Assembly: GCF_905171765.1 (NCBI RefSeq)
Contig: NC_053395.1
Coordinates: 186,995,577-187,059,576, forward strand
Direction: 5' to 3'
DNA length: 64,000 nucleotides
Source: Bufo bufo
Taxonomy: Eukaryota; Chordata; Amphibia; Anura; Bufonidae
Shown: one piece after another, positions 1 through 11,879 of the stretch
Numbering within the stretch: the first letter of the stretch is position 1
How the letters are laid out: each line of letters begins with the position of its first letter
The notes under the pieces: generated by a model
What the model saw: only the letters and a program-made list of their open reading frames with translations
Database searches by the model: none
What the model was told of the DNA's origin: nothing
Position numbers and translations under genes: made by a program

Positions 1-18
1 ATATATATATATATATAA
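1..18. repeat. (AT)n microsatellite
   Basis: A perfect AT dinucleotide run is cut by the window edge. A (TTTA)n run at about 385-408 and another (TA)n run at 1112-1135 lie in the same intronic stretch. Confidence 0.95.
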
Positions 19-384
19 AAAAGTGTCAAGGAATAATCCAAAGCCATGACCAGCCTGTGCCAGGATTAATTTGTAAATTGAGAATGCATCATGTTGAAAC
101 CATAGCAGAATACATTTTAAAAGTTTTTGTACGATAAAAAAATAAAATAAAAATGCAATTCACAAAAAACAACAACAAAAGGAATGGAGCTATATAACCA
201 AGATAGATTATGACGACACGACATGGCTGGCCAGAATAAGTTTCATCCTGAAAAAATGTCAATGCTGACAGATCCAGAAACACAAAGGTCAAGTTAAAAA
301 TCTGAATGCATAAAGCGCGTCAGCACATGCACAAGGGTAGCATTCAAATAAGAGCCCGAATCCATGTTTTAGGTTTAAAAAGAT

Positions 385-408
385 TTTATTTATTTATTTA
401 TTTATTTA
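385..408. repeat. (TTTA)n microsatellite
   Basis: About six tandem copies of TTTA. The surrounding stretch from 19 to 1110 is intronic, with nothing else recognisable. Confidence 0.9.
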
Positions 409-1111
409 AAGAAGGATGGGTGCTTTAATCCAAATGGTAATGACACACGCCGGTCCGACATTACTTGAAATTGAGTGATTTGCACGTTCTGACAAGTTTA
501 CAGAACTCGGATAAATGGCATGAATGATTTCAATATATGCTCATACTTTTGAACCAAATGGTGAAGGTTAAAATCTTTCCTTTCAAGGGCCTCAATCAGC
601 CACAAAGGAAAACAGTAATCACTGTCTTTTCAGCCGGCCCAACCGCATTTGTCAGCCCTTTCTCCGTCAATGCAGCCCGAGCAATCAACCTGCCAAGCAT
701 TCAGAATGGAAAAACAATCTGAAAATACAGGGTATAATGCACCTGCCAGTGAAAATGGCCATTTCAAGAAAAGCTAGTGATCTCAGTGACCCTGCTGAGG
801 AGGCGGTGGTGCAAAGGGGAAAGAGCGCTTCAAAGAAATCTTACTGATCTGCACTCACTAACACACTGACACTTTTTTTTTACAAAGCATGCCAGTTAGG
901 GCTTTTTGTGCTTCTTGGAAAGGAGAGAGAGAGAAAGCTTTTTGGGGGCAAAATAATCACGGAATGGAAAGGAGATGGTGGCGGCGGGGAGGGGTTGGCT
1001 GAAATAAGCTGCTCATGAGGAGGTGAATGATAAGGACAAGGGCTAGAATAACCATGTGCAGGGGCCTGCGATGTAGTTAATAGATGCACACCTCTGTAGG
1101 CTGTGCAAAAT

Positions 1112-1135
1112 TATATATATATATATATATATATA
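1112..1135. repeat. (TA)n microsatellite
   Basis: Perfect TA run of about 24 bp. The stretch from here to 1744 holds a poly-A run at 1561-1578 and no gene or element I recognise. Confidence 0.95.
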
Positions 1136-1744
1136 TTTATTATCTCATTGCAGCAGTAGAGTCTCACTTAAATCCTATTAAAACACAACAAACAATTCCC
1201 AATATACACCCTATTATTCCCCTTTTGTTTGCCCTGCCTCATCACCTGCCTTAAAAAAAAGTGACCTCCTTTCTTATGGGTCAACCAGTATGTAGGTGTC
1301 CACAGAGGAGATATGGAAGGAGGGGGGGTGGTATAAGAAAAATACTGTGGAATTACCATCAACCAGATGACCGATAAGGTGCCAAAGCCACCCATGTTCA
1401 CCAGAAAAAAAAAAGTAATCACCACATCCTCTAGGCAAGGAAGAACAACCCATCACTGTTAATGACTTTTTACCTGGCCCAAGGATCCTGCGAATTATCA
1501 GAAATGAATGTTTTTACAAAAAGCTTGTTTGTTGGGTGATCTGACATTTACGCTGCATATAAAAAAAAAAAAAAAAAATTGTTTATGAGCAGCAGATTAC
1601 CCTCTGGAAGTCGGGATCTGCTACTGACAAGCACTGAATCTGTCACAGTAGCGATCATTCACTACAATAGAGTTCAGCTGCAATACCAGATACAACCCAA
1701 GGACAGGTGTGGCTCGGTTTATACAAGAACTCAGACATCATTTC

Positions 1745-1958
1745 CTAAGGCTAGTTGCACACTAGAGTCAGAGATCCAGCAGGCTGGACCTCTGCCCACG
1801 CAGCAGTTTTTTTCCGTCCGATTCTCAGCATATTTGCCGAATGTGGACGGATCTCTGCCGGTCCATATTCTAGTGAATGGGACAAGACGGATCCCTACAA
1901 ACCTCTGGCAATGCCGAGTACACAGGCTGATCTCTGACGCTAGTGTGCAACTAGACTA
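1745..1958. mobile_element. Palindromic MITE, TIR of about 30 bp
   Basis: The ends are imperfect inverted copies: CTAAGGCTAGTTGCACACTA on the left, and the complement of CTTAGTCTAGTTGCACACTA on the right. Both continue to AGAT with few mismatches. The interior is GC-balanced and has no coding signal. It abuts the next MITE directly, with the terminal TAA shared, which suggests one inserted at the edge of the other. Confidence 0.75.
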
Positions 1959-1959
1959 A

Positions 1960-2399
1960 GGCCCCTTTCACACGAGCAAGTTTTCCGCACGGGTGCAAGG
2001 CGTAACGTGAACGCATTGCACCCGCACTGAATCCTGACCCATTGATTTCACATGAGCGTTGTTTTTCACGCATCACTTCTGCGTTGCGTGAAAATCGCAG
2101 CATGTTCTGTATTCTGCGTTTAGAAGTGAACGAGGCTGCGTGAAAAACGCATTGCATCCGAAAGCAAATCCGGGTGTGATGCGTTTTTCACTGATGGTTG
2201 CTAAGAGATGTTAATAGTAAATCTTCAGTTATTTATCACGCGCGTGAAAAACGCATCCAAATGCATTGCACCCGCGCGGAAAAAACTGAACTGAACGCAA
2301 TCGCAGACAAAACTGACTTGCCTGCAAAATGGTGCAAGTTTCACTGAACGCACCCTGAACGCATCCGGAGAAAATTTGCCACGCCGTGTGAAAGAGGCC
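1960..2399. mobile_element. TAA-flanked palindromic MITE (short form)
   Basis: The left end is GGCCCCTTTCACACGAGCAA and the right end is ...CGTGTGAAAGAGGCC, with TAA on both sides (1957-1959 and 2400-2402). Internal motifs such as CATTGCACCCGCACTGAATC and CACGCGCGTG recur in the element at 27757-28752, so both belong to one family. This copy lacks the roughly 550-bp central block of the other. A 3-bp TWA duplication is typical of the PIF/Harbinger superfamily, an inference since no transposase is present. Confidence 0.8.
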
Positions 2400-2698
2400 T
2401 AAGGCTTGACAACTTTAAAAGGGAATGTATCATAATTTTTTTTACTAGTGTTTAAATCATGTTTTCATGTTAAACTTATCTTTAAAGAATTGTTGGTGGT
2501 TATTTTTAATTTCCCATGTCAATATCTATTTTTACACAAAAACCATAATATTTAGCAGTTTTCGCACTGGCCACTAAGCCTAAAAATAGGCACCACTTTT
2601 TGCTTTGTACAGATCACATTACTGCAGTTATCTGCTTATCAATACAGACAGGACACCATTATGGCAGATACCACCTACAAAAGATAATACAGGATACA

Positions 2699-3835
2699 TC
2701 AGAATCAGCTTTATTCGCCAAACACGACACAATCGATCGTGCCCGGAATTGGGTTAGGCACAAGTACAGGCATAGTACTAGTGGTTGACAAGAGGCGGTG
2801 GGGAACACGGGGGAAGGGGGGTAAGGCTCTGCGATGGGCACAGCAGGGGTGAGGGATTATGAGCGGATGATGGGGCATGGTGAGCAGTCTGACGGCCGTT
2901 GGGAAGAAAGTGTTCAGCCTCCTCGATGTCCTGATACCTGCGGCCGGACTTTAGACGTCTGAAGAGATGATGGCCCGGATGGGAGTGGTCATTGGATATT
3001 TTCAGAGCCCTGGAGCGCAGTCTGTCGGAGAAGATAGAGTCAATGGGTGGTAGTGGCAGTCGGGTAGTTCTCTCCGCCGAGCTGATGACCCTTTGTAGTT
3101 TGCGCTTGTCACTGGCTGATGAGACGGCATACCAAACCAGGAGAGACGAGCACAGGACCGACTCGATGGTGCAGGAGTAGAAGAACTTCAGTAGGTCCTG
3201 TGCCATGCCGAACTTCTTCAGTTGTCGAAAGAAGAGCCGCTGGCGAGCCTTCTTTATGATAGACGAGATGTTGGGACGCCAGGATAGGTCCTCAGAGATT
3301 GTCGTGCCTAGGAGGTGGGCGCTGGGTACCCTTGCGACTTCAGATCCGTCAATGTAGGTCGGAGGCGGATTTGCCTTTCTCTTCCTGAAGTCGATGACCA
3401 GCCCGACCGTCTTTGTGGTGTTTAGGACCAGATTGTGCGTGCCACACCAGTTGCTGACCCTGTCGATTTCCTTACGGTAGGCCTGCTTGTCGTTGTCGCT
3501 AATCAGGCCCACGAGTGTGGTGTCATCTGCGAACTTGTTGACTTTAACCGAGGCCTCAACCGATCTGCACTCGTTCGTGTACAGAGAGAACAGGAACGGC
3601 GATAGTACACATCCCTGAGGGGCGCCAGTGTTGGTGACCCTCGGTTTGGAGGACAGATTGCCTATTCTGAGGACCTGGGGCCTGTTAGTGAGGAAGCCCA
3701 TGATTCAATGTCGTAGTGTTGGGTGGACATCAAGCGCCGTGGAGGTTCCTCTGCAGGATGCTGGGGGGGATGGTATTAAAAGCCGAGCTGAAGTCTAGAA
3801 GGAGGATTCTCGCGTATGTGTTGGGTTTGTCATTC
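2699..3835 (-). mobile_element. 5'-truncated non-LTR retrotransposon (Rex/L2-like), RT remnant
   Basis: On the minus strand an open frame of 307 codons (3701-2778) contains GAPQGCVLSPFLFSLY and KFADDTTLVGLI, the palm-domain motifs of reverse transcriptase. Upstream, 3830-3760 encodes LLLDFSSAFNTIPPSILQ in another frame, so the RT is continuous across a one-base frameshift plus a Trp-to-stop change near 3715. The 3' end (minus strand) is AATAAAGCTGATTCTGAT at about 2699, a tail style seen in Rex1/L2-group elements. No endonuclease domain is present, so this is a dead 5'-truncated copy. Clade assignment within the Jockey superfamily is tentative. Confidence 0.85.
2778..3835 (-). pseudogene. LINE reverse transcriptase fragment, frameshifted
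   Basis: This is the decayed coding part of the element above. It holds RT motif A (DFSSAFNTI), the PQG motif and motif C (FADD) in order, and the thumb-like region QLKKFGMAQDLLKFFYSCTI. The last 100 residues are poorly conserved and proline-rich. The catalytic aspartates remain, but one frameshift and at least one nonsense change separate motif A from the rest. Confidence 0.8.
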
Positions 3836-4137
3836 ACAATAGGTGATATCACCGTTTATCTATTCTTTCCTTGTACAATGACCTCTGCACAGGTCACAGA
3901 GCATGCCTAGAAAACTCTCCCATAGAAGTCAGTGAGGTCTCCTCCAGACCATTGTGGTCCACGGTGGCGTATCTCTAAATGCTGTTAACAGCTCAGGTAA
4001 GATGGCCGCCCCATAATCATGTTCAGAAAATAGAATAAAATATTTACAATCAGAAAATAAAAACAGATTAGAAAAAAAGGATGTGTGTTACTATCTGGTG
4101 TCAACTGGCAGAAAAGAATTTCGGTCACACAATTCCT

Positions 4138-4394
4138 TTAACTCCAGGATTTACATATTGATGACCTATCCTCAGGATAGGTCATCAATAAGAGATTTTT
4201 GGGGATCAGACTCCTGGCACCCCTGCTGATCAGCTGTTTGAGGAAGCAGAGGTGCTCACCAAAAAGTTTCAGTGAGCGCCACACATTTGATAGCAGATGT
4301 CCTTGGTATTGCAGCTCAGCCCCATTCACTTGAATAGGACTGCACCTAGTGACCGATGAACGTGATGTCACATGGTCTAGAAAAACTCCTTTAA
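4138..4394. mobile_element. TTAA-flanked MITE (GATGACCTATCC family)
   Basis: TTAA lies at both borders (4138-4141, 4391-4394). The left part carries the short hairpin GATGACCTATCCTCAGGATA, and the body contains GCTGATCAGCTGTTTGAGGA, shared with the elements at 16708, 30557 and 36206. Only one arm is well preserved. Confidence 0.65.
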
Positions 4395-4860
4395 AGGCTA
4401 CTTTCAAACTCACATTTTGGCTTTCCGTTTACGAGATCCGTTCAGGGCTCTCACAAGCGGTCCAAAACGGATCAGTTTTGCCCTAATGCATTCTGAATGG
4501 AAAAGGATCCGCTCACAATGCATCAGTTTGCCTCCGTTCCGTCTCTATTTCGCTCTGGAGGCGGACACCAAAACGCTGCCTGCAGCGTTTTGCTGTCCGC
4601 CTGACGAAGCGGAGCCAAATGGCACATAATGTAAGTCAATGGGGACGGATCTGTTTTCTCTGACACAATCTGGCACAATCGAAAATGGATCCGTCTCCCA
4701 TTGACTTCCAATGGTGTTCATGACGGATCCGTCTTGGCTATGTTACAGATAATACAGACAGATCCGCTCATGACGGATGCATGCAGTTGTATTATTGTAA
4801 CGGATTCGTTTTTGCAGATCCACGACGGATCCGCCCAAAACGCGATTGTAAAAGTAGCCT
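4395..4860. mobile_element. Palindromic MITE of the GGCTACTTTCA family
   Basis: The ends are AGGCTACTTTCAAACTCACA and the complement ...TTGTAAAAGTAGCCT. The interior is rich in ACGGATCCG-type words, like the elements at 17137 and 60251. The flanks are TAA and TAG, a degraded TWA duplication. It sits directly against the TTAA of the preceding MITE. Confidence 0.75.
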
Positions 4861-5617
4861 AGAGCTGTTTGGAGAACACTGTTCCTAAAAGACAGCACTG
4901 GCTACTTTAAAAAAATAATAATAATAAACGACTATCTTGATTACAAGCTACAGCCTTTTGTGAGAATAAATGTCCCAGCATACAACCACAGTACATCTAA
5001 ATGCTCGGGCGACAGCCATCTCTTCCAACCCTCTCATACACATACATGTTCAGCTCGGCTGAACATAAACAGGTATTCTACATAGAGCAAAAAAAGCAGC
5101 TTAAAGACACTTCTGGAGACGTCTTATGTGCTGTGAGAACAAAAGGATCTGCCAAACATTTTTTTAATCGCCCGACAGAGTTGGGAGCTCTCCACACACA
5201 TTAGAGTGTCGGCCAAATCACTGTAAAGGAAAAAAACGTTCTATAACCAACTTTTGACCCTACAGAACTTGGAAGAAAATAAGACCAACAGATCTTCACG
5301 AAGACCTCCTCAAACAATTCTCCGTATTTCAGCACCCGGGTCCCTTGTGATGCTTTGGTGGACTAGGGTTAATTGTGGTTTTAAGTGGAATTAGACTAAA
5401 CAAAGACATTAAATCAATTTGCCATCACAAAACAATACAACTATGACGTGTATTCCATAAGATACAGATAACAGAAACCATGAGAAGTAAATCAAGGTTC
5501 CCATTTATGGCTGATCTGGACAATGCATCCACTTAAAGATATTATAAAGTCGATGACCAGATACCTGTTGAAGGTGGTTTTCCTTTGACACTGTATGAGA
5601 CAAATGCCAAAACACGT

Positions 5618-6277
5618 ACCATATTTTTCACCCTATAAGAGGCACCTGCCCATAAGACATACCTAGGTTTTAGATGAGGGAAAAAATAAAAAAATATATA
5701 TATCTTTCATTAGAACCCCAATGTTAATCAGACCTCAGCTTAGAGCACCGATAAGACCCCCAGTGTTAATCAGACCTCACCTCAGAGCCCCAATCAGACC
5801 TCAGATCACAACCCCAATGTTAATAAGAACCCCTCATTCAGAACCCCAATGTAAATGACCCCAAGCAGACCTCAGATCAAAACCCCAATGTAAATGACCC
5901 CCCCCCCCCCAAAGCAGCCCTCAGATCAGAGCCCGATGTGAATGACCCCCAAACAGACCTCAGATCAGACCCCCTAGACTCAGAGAAGACAGTAATAAAC
6001 TATTAACAATTAACTTACCTGCTCTGGACACCGCAGCCGCTCCTCACATCCACAGCATGAAGTCACAGCACACTGACGTCCTCGCGCTGTACGCAGTCCA
6101 GCACAGCAATGGGCTGAGGACGACCAGGAAGCAGCGAGTACAGAGCCTCCTGTACTAAGGAGCGCTTCCATAATGACACACTGACATCCCCCCCCCCCCC
6201 CCCCCCCCCCCGCACACACACACAGACACACACACACTTTGGGGGGAAGAAAGTGCATCTTATAGGGTGAAAAATTG
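5618..6277. mobile_element. MITE with internal minisatellite, TIR ACC(A/G)TATTTTTCACCCTATA
   Basis: The left end ACCATATTTTTCACCCTATA and the right end TATAGGGTGAAAAATTGTAT are inverted copies of about 27 bp. Between them lie a decayed tandem array of a 35-45 bp unit (5725-5975), a C-run of about 24 bp at 6187 and a CA run at 6212-6237. I recognise no transposase. Confidence 0.75.
5725..5975. repeat. Minisatellite with units containing CAGACCTCAGATCA
   Basis: About six to seven diverged units of the pattern CAGACCTCAGATCAGA, ACCCCAATGTAAATGACCCC repeat head to tail. The array lies inside the MITE at 5618-6277 and probably expanded after it inserted. Confidence 0.8.
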
Positions 6278-6780
6278 TATTTCTTTTCTAAGTCACTGGT
6301 ATTCCACCAAAATGACCGGCGACCCAGTGGTCTGACGCATGGATGACCAGCCTCAAATCGGATGTTGACACGAGGAGACCTGCATCGCCCAAGGAGGAGC
6401 AATGGAGCCAGAAGCCAGCGGCAGGGATCAGGCAAGTAATATCCCCACTGCATGTCCTGCCATGCTGGCCAGTCTGCAGAAAAGCTCCCCTGAGGTGAAC
6501 AACCCCCTTTAATTTGTAGACTTAATTTTGATGTAAGTTATACCTTCATATAATGCAGCTTGCAGTTCAAGCATTTATCCTAGCCTTGGACTCTAGATAT
6601 GCAACACATACTGTCTATTATAAACCATCTCAGCCAATCAGGTGCATTGTGAGGGCTGCCTGGTTTATAGACTTATGTGACGTAGGGAATCAAATACATT
6701 TATGGGGTATACACAAAGCCCAATGAATGCTCCTGATCAGTAGTGAAGGCTAAGCGGGATGAGTGCATGGCACTGACATA

Positions 6781-7683
6781 TACATTCCTCAACGTAGAAT
6801 TTTCAACACCAAGAAGGAAAAGTCATGAAATTATGGAAATTCCAAGATCAATAGACATCATAATGATATGCAAATGATTTAAAAAAAATGGAAACAAAAT
6901 ATTCAATACATCGCAATTTATTCATCATCAAGTATGAGCGCCAGGACGGATGTGTAAAGGCCTTTTCACAGCGCTGCTGATGTGGTCTCCAGACCAATCT
7001 CCGGGTATCATTGCATCGGAGACAAAAGCGCGACTCCTCTCTGAAGAGGATAGACCTCCAATCCAACCTTGCTGTGCACCTTGATAGCCTTTAAGAGCAG
7101 CGGCGCGAGGTCAATAGAACACCCGAGACTGGATGTCTGGCTCATAGTGCAATGTCAAACACCTTCTGATGTTTTGTGCAGATGCCGTCTACTGCCCTAG
7201 GCTTGGGATGTGACGTTCAATTTCACATGCAGTACAGAATGGATCACTACACGTCATTCTTCAAATCAGACGATCCGTTCGCGCAGAAGTTTGCTTCTGT
7301 GCACCTCTTGCTGTCATTCCAGTTCGTTGTTGTTCTCCCAACCACAGGGACACACAGTGCTGACATCTCGGCCTAGGGATGAAGAGATTGGACTGATAAA
7401 CCAAGGTCGCTAGGCTCAAGGATTCTGTCCATCTCAGTAGTGACAACTGGCACGTCGATACTTTGTACAATCATCCCACATGACTTGATCTGATTTTTGA
7501 GGTTTCATGTGGCTACAAAAAATGATCAATCTGGCTTTTATACTCCTGCCACATGTCACAGTTCGGAGCTAGGTGCTTGAAAATGTAATTATCTGCAGAT
7601 CTTAGTGACACCTGCTACTTCCTCAATCTGCATAACTTTATCACTTGTCCTTCTTGGTGTTTCAATTTCAATATTGAGGTGTA
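6781..7683 (-). mobile_element. Tc1/mariner element, decayed
   Basis: The ends begin TACATTCCTCAACGTAG and finish ...TATTGAGGTGTA. The shared inner TIR word is AACACCAAGAAGGA-AAGT, and the element ends in TA. On the minus strand 7066-6848 encodes WRSILFREESRFCLRCNDTR, the first catalytic region of a Tc1 transposase, and 7470-7261 encodes RTGMTARGAQKQTSARTDR, the linker before the DDE domain. Multiple frame breaks and a missing second half make it non-functional. Confidence 0.8.
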
Positions 7684-8118
7684 GTTCTGAATATCACTTA
7701 CCCTGTAACTTCTACTCTAGGTGGCAAATATACTCAAGCGACCATATCTGCGAGGCCAAGAGAAAGACATGTAATATAAACGTGGTATGCAAACTTAAAC
7801 GGCTTTAATGGAGCATTTTGCAGTGACAGTTTACCAAATACGCTGGGAAAGCATCCAGTGTATATGTAAAACATATCCTTAGGCCAACACTCACCTGACT
7901 CCAGGCCCAAAGTCTCCTTTTGGGTTCCTTCATTATATCTTTTATTCTGGAACAGCACAGTCTAATGCACTATTCTGTACAGGTTATACCATGCAGTCCA
8001 GACATTAGTCGGGAGGATTACATGACTTATACCTCCGACAAACTATAAAAAGGCAGTGTGAAAACAGCCTTAGGAAGGCTACATTTTTTTGCCTTCTTTC
8101 GATAAACTTATAACCCCA

Positions 8119-8350
8119 TTAAAGTGGTTCTCCGGGCTCAAGATGGGTCATCAATATCAGATGGGCGGGGGTCCGGCACGTGCTGTCTCTCTTCCTCTTC
8201 GCTGCTGCTTTGCCATAGACATCAGCGGTGAGCAGTTAGAGAGAAGGGAGAAGACACGTGCACACCGTGTGGAACGGCTCCTTATACAGCTGATCGGCAG
8301 GGGTCCCGGGTGTGGGTCTCCCGTCAATCTGATATTGATGATTTTCCAAT
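8119..8350. mobile_element. TTAA-type palindromic MITE, one end decayed
   Basis: It starts TTAAAGTGGTTCTCCGGGCT and carries the paired words GATCGGCAGGGGTCCCGGGT and ATCAATATCAGAT / ATCTGATATTGATGA in opposite arms. The right border has run into a poly-A stretch, so the second TTAA is not visible. Confidence 0.65.
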
Positions 8351-9279
8351 AAAAAAAAAAAAAAAGTTCATTCTTGGAAAAGCACATTTCTAAATAACTA
8401 ACTTAAAAGATAACAGCATGGCAACCTGCAGCCACCACTAGAGGGCGCTAACATATACTGTACTACTCAATAATAAGCTGCCCCTAGTGGTTGCTGCTGG
8501 CACCCCCTATGTCTGTGCAAGGTACTGTATCTGGACATCCCTATAAAACGGGGAAAAAAAACACAGCTGTGACTGCAAAGAGGTCGCTCAGCTAAAGTAA
8601 TTTCTAAATATACCGGTATGTTCAGTGCAAGGTTCTCTGTGCCCCCACCCGAAAAAGGAAATCTGGTTGATATGCAAATTAGGTTGCTGTGGAGCCCCAC
8701 TCCTCCACTTCTCTCCTCCTAGCTGCGGTGGCGTCACCATGCTGCTGTAAAATCTTGCGCATGCTCACCTTCGCTTTATGTGTTCACCTGCATGGTCTGT
8801 ATTGATCTGACTAACTGAGCTGCGCCCTTTGTGGATACAATCAGACTTGTTTTTCGAATCCTGTGCAGCCCCTTGGGAGATGATTCAGTCTGCACCACCT
8901 GAACTATACCATGGCGATCTAGAACCTTATACACATCCATGCCAAATCCTCCGAAGCGCAGAAAAATCTTCTACAGCCAAGAACAAAAAAAAAAAAAAAA
9001 CTACTCAAACTGGCAAAGTTAGTAATTATTCCATGATCTGTCTCTGATAGTACAAGAATGCATGTCACGGACTGGTAATGCATTTATGCATGACCATTTT
9101 GTCCTACCTTTAAAAAAAAAAAATCATGTATTCCCCCTCTAGTTATTTTTCATTCATTTACAGCTGTTAAAGTGCAGCGCCTAACGGAAAACAGAAAAAC
9201 AAAAGGGAAAAAAAAAAAACAACTTTGCTTGAACTTCCAAAGCTGTTAAGACCATGGATGTCACGTCAACGGATCAATG

Positions 9280-10150
9280 AATATTCATTGCCGTCTCCTA
9301 AGTGGTTAACTCCATGCTTTTCCTGACAGGAGAGCTAAGGTTACGCACGGTATAGTAAAAATGGCAGAAAAGTAGCGGTTGCCTTAAGCGATGACAAACC
9401 TCTTGTCAATAGATGCTAAAGCCTGGTTTAATGAGCCGGTGAATTTTTACTTGGGAGGTAACATCAAAATTGTGATGTATTTTGGTGCGACGGAAAGAAA
9501 AACAGCTCTGCAAATTAGGCTGCAGCCGGCAATAACACTATAGAGTAAAAATTCCAGTTGTCTGAATAATCTTTTGCCGCGGAGCAGGTTAATCAAAGTT
9601 AAATCATCTGTGAAATGGGTGCCTTTTGTTAAGCTCAAGGTGTCTTCATCTCAAAAGATGTTCGAGCAGGATTTCATTTAAGATTTTGGGCATGCCCCGT
9701 GAAGGAGGGAAGCGGAAGAAACAGCAAGTGCGCACAAGCCGGGGCATTAAAATATGTATATTTACCTCGTGTCTTGCATGTCAAAAAAAAGAAATCTGCA
9801 TGCAGGCATCCCCTGCCGTAATCTACTCTTTATGCGTGTCAAGCACCGCCGCTTCGCATGTTCGGAGTCGGAATTTAGATTAATTCCGTAAAACAAAAGC
9901 TAAATGGGAAAATTGAGCTCAATTAACAAGAGCCTTCTATTAAAATAAGGAATAAATGACAGGAAAAGGGGGAATACAAAGATAATGTCATTCAGGGGAG
10001 CTAATGGGTTATCGCTGGGGTGTCTGCGGCACACGGATCCTTGGGTTATTATCTCAGGAGGAGATAGAAGACTATACTACGAGACAGATCAATGACGACT
10101 TGCAAGGTTTCCATCTTAAACTATACATTAAGGGCAGCGTTTTGTAAATT
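9280..10150. other. Low-repeat intronic block, candidate conserved non-coding element
   Basis: About 870 bp without recognisable transposon ends, tandem repeats or exons. It carries many AT-rich homeodomain-like cores (TTAATGAG, AATTAGGC, CAATTAAC) in otherwise complex sequence. No open reading frame with coding character was found. Conservation cannot be judged here. Confidence 0.3.
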
Positions 10151-10151
10151 C

Positions 10152-10520
10152 TTAAAGGGGTAACCTAAAATTGAAACCTAAATTTAAAATAAAAAAATAA
10201 AAATCATAAAGATGACGTTCACTTTAGCAATTCCGCACTGCTCCAATTCCAATGCTTTGCGGATCCCCCATTGCTCTCTGTATCTTGGCCTCCAGCATTC
10301 CCATCATGCGATGAGTATTGACAGCCCTCTCCTACAACCGGTGATTGTCTGCCGTGGTCATGTCTGTGCCAGGACTTCACTGCAGGATGCCCAGATACGG
10401 AGACTGGTGGGAGACCTGGGAAGTGCTGGAACCGGAGCGGCAGGGGAGTGGTAAGGCGAGTAATTACATCCGTTATTAGTTCATGGAATTCTAGTTTAGA
10501 TGGTTGGACCACACCTTTTT
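10152..10520. mobile_element. Probable TTAA-type MITE fragment
   Basis: It begins with a TTAAAGGGGTAACCTAAA-type end like other TTAA MITEs here. The right border (near GGTTGGACCACACCTT) is unclear. The interior overlaps small open frames on both strands with no protein similarity I recognise. Confidence 0.4.
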
Positions 10521-11490
10521 GCTAAAAGTAGCAGGGATTTTAAAAAAAATGTATATATTTTTTTTACGAACCAAACGAACACAGCACAAATAACATTTTA
10601 ACAGTGGGTTCAGTATGGTTTCAATTTGTCACATAGTGGCATCAATGAAGACCATACCTAAAAAGTAGATGTAGTTGGTCGCGGGTGCAAGTGTGGTCTG
10701 AGGGTACAGAAAAAAGCCAAGTTAAGTCTAAGAGCCAAGTTGGGTCTAATGCCACATATGGCTTTCAAAATTTTTACTATTATGAAGGTGGGGAGCAAAG
10801 GCCAATCACTTTCCATGAAGGTGAATAATCTGTTGAATGGGTGCAGCAGCAGGTTCTCGGCCTTTGACCAAAACTAGCTGGGCAAATACCGTGTAGCATT
10901 ATGAGAGATTCAAATCTATTCAAGCATCTACGGTATTTTTACGGCTTTCAATCTTACATAATGTGACCATCTCAAAGCAGGCCTAACAGGTAAACTTCAG
11001 GATTGACAGGTATCCAAACTAATCTAAACCTAGTTAAAAGTAATATTTTAAAATAAAAAAAAAACATGAAGAAACTGCATTAGTCTCTCTCTTCACAGTT
11101 CACACTGGTATCAAGGTTTCCACTTGTTTCCATGTTTTATTAAGTGGTCACTGTTGTGTTACATAGTACTGGTGACTATAAGGAACTTTGTAATAGATCT
11201 TATCAATGAAAAATGCCTTTTTCTCCAGTTATCAGCAGTTCCCCTTTTCATAAACTTTCTCTCTGAATTCTATAATAAAGCTGCTTTGAGAGAACACAGA
11301 AGTCCTCTCCTGCGTAACGGAAACCGGACCGGTCCATTATGCTGGCCATAGACTTGTATTAAGACAGAGCAAAGCGAAATGCCTCTAAAAGGCATTACAT
11401 TATGCATGCCATCCTTGAATTGTGTTATGGTCCGTGGTAACAGGAGCCGTAACGCAATTCTGCGGTAACTGCAACTAATAAACATAAGTT
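10521..11490. other. Intron sequence, nothing recognised
   Basis: AT-rich intronic DNA between a MITE fragment and a hAT element. No exon, repeat unit or element end could be supported. Confidence 0.6.
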
Positions 11491-11879
11491 CACTCACCCA
11501 GGGATGGACTGGGACAATAAAGTGGCCCTGGACTTCAGCCAGACCGGCCCACTTTATTTTTCCCAAACACACTCAAAAAAGGGGTTATGTCTCTTCAGCA
11601 AGTGGCATTTATCTTGTAGAGAAAGTTAATACCAGGCACTTACTAATGTATTGTGATTGTCCATATTGCTTCCTTTGCTGGCGGGAGTCATTTTTCCATC
11701 ACATTATGCACGGCTCGTTTCCATGGTTTTGACCACCCTGTAATCCAGCAGCGGTGGTCATGCTTGCACACTATAGGAGTAGCCGGGATTGTGGGAGTGC
11801 ACATAGTTTGGTGCTTTTTTCGACCACCAATGCTGGATTACAGGGAGGTCGTAACCATGATGACGAGCCATGTATAATG

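Noticed and set aside
10212..10512. Overlapping open frames on both strands
   Set aside because: They lie in a probable MITE fragment and show no protein similarity.
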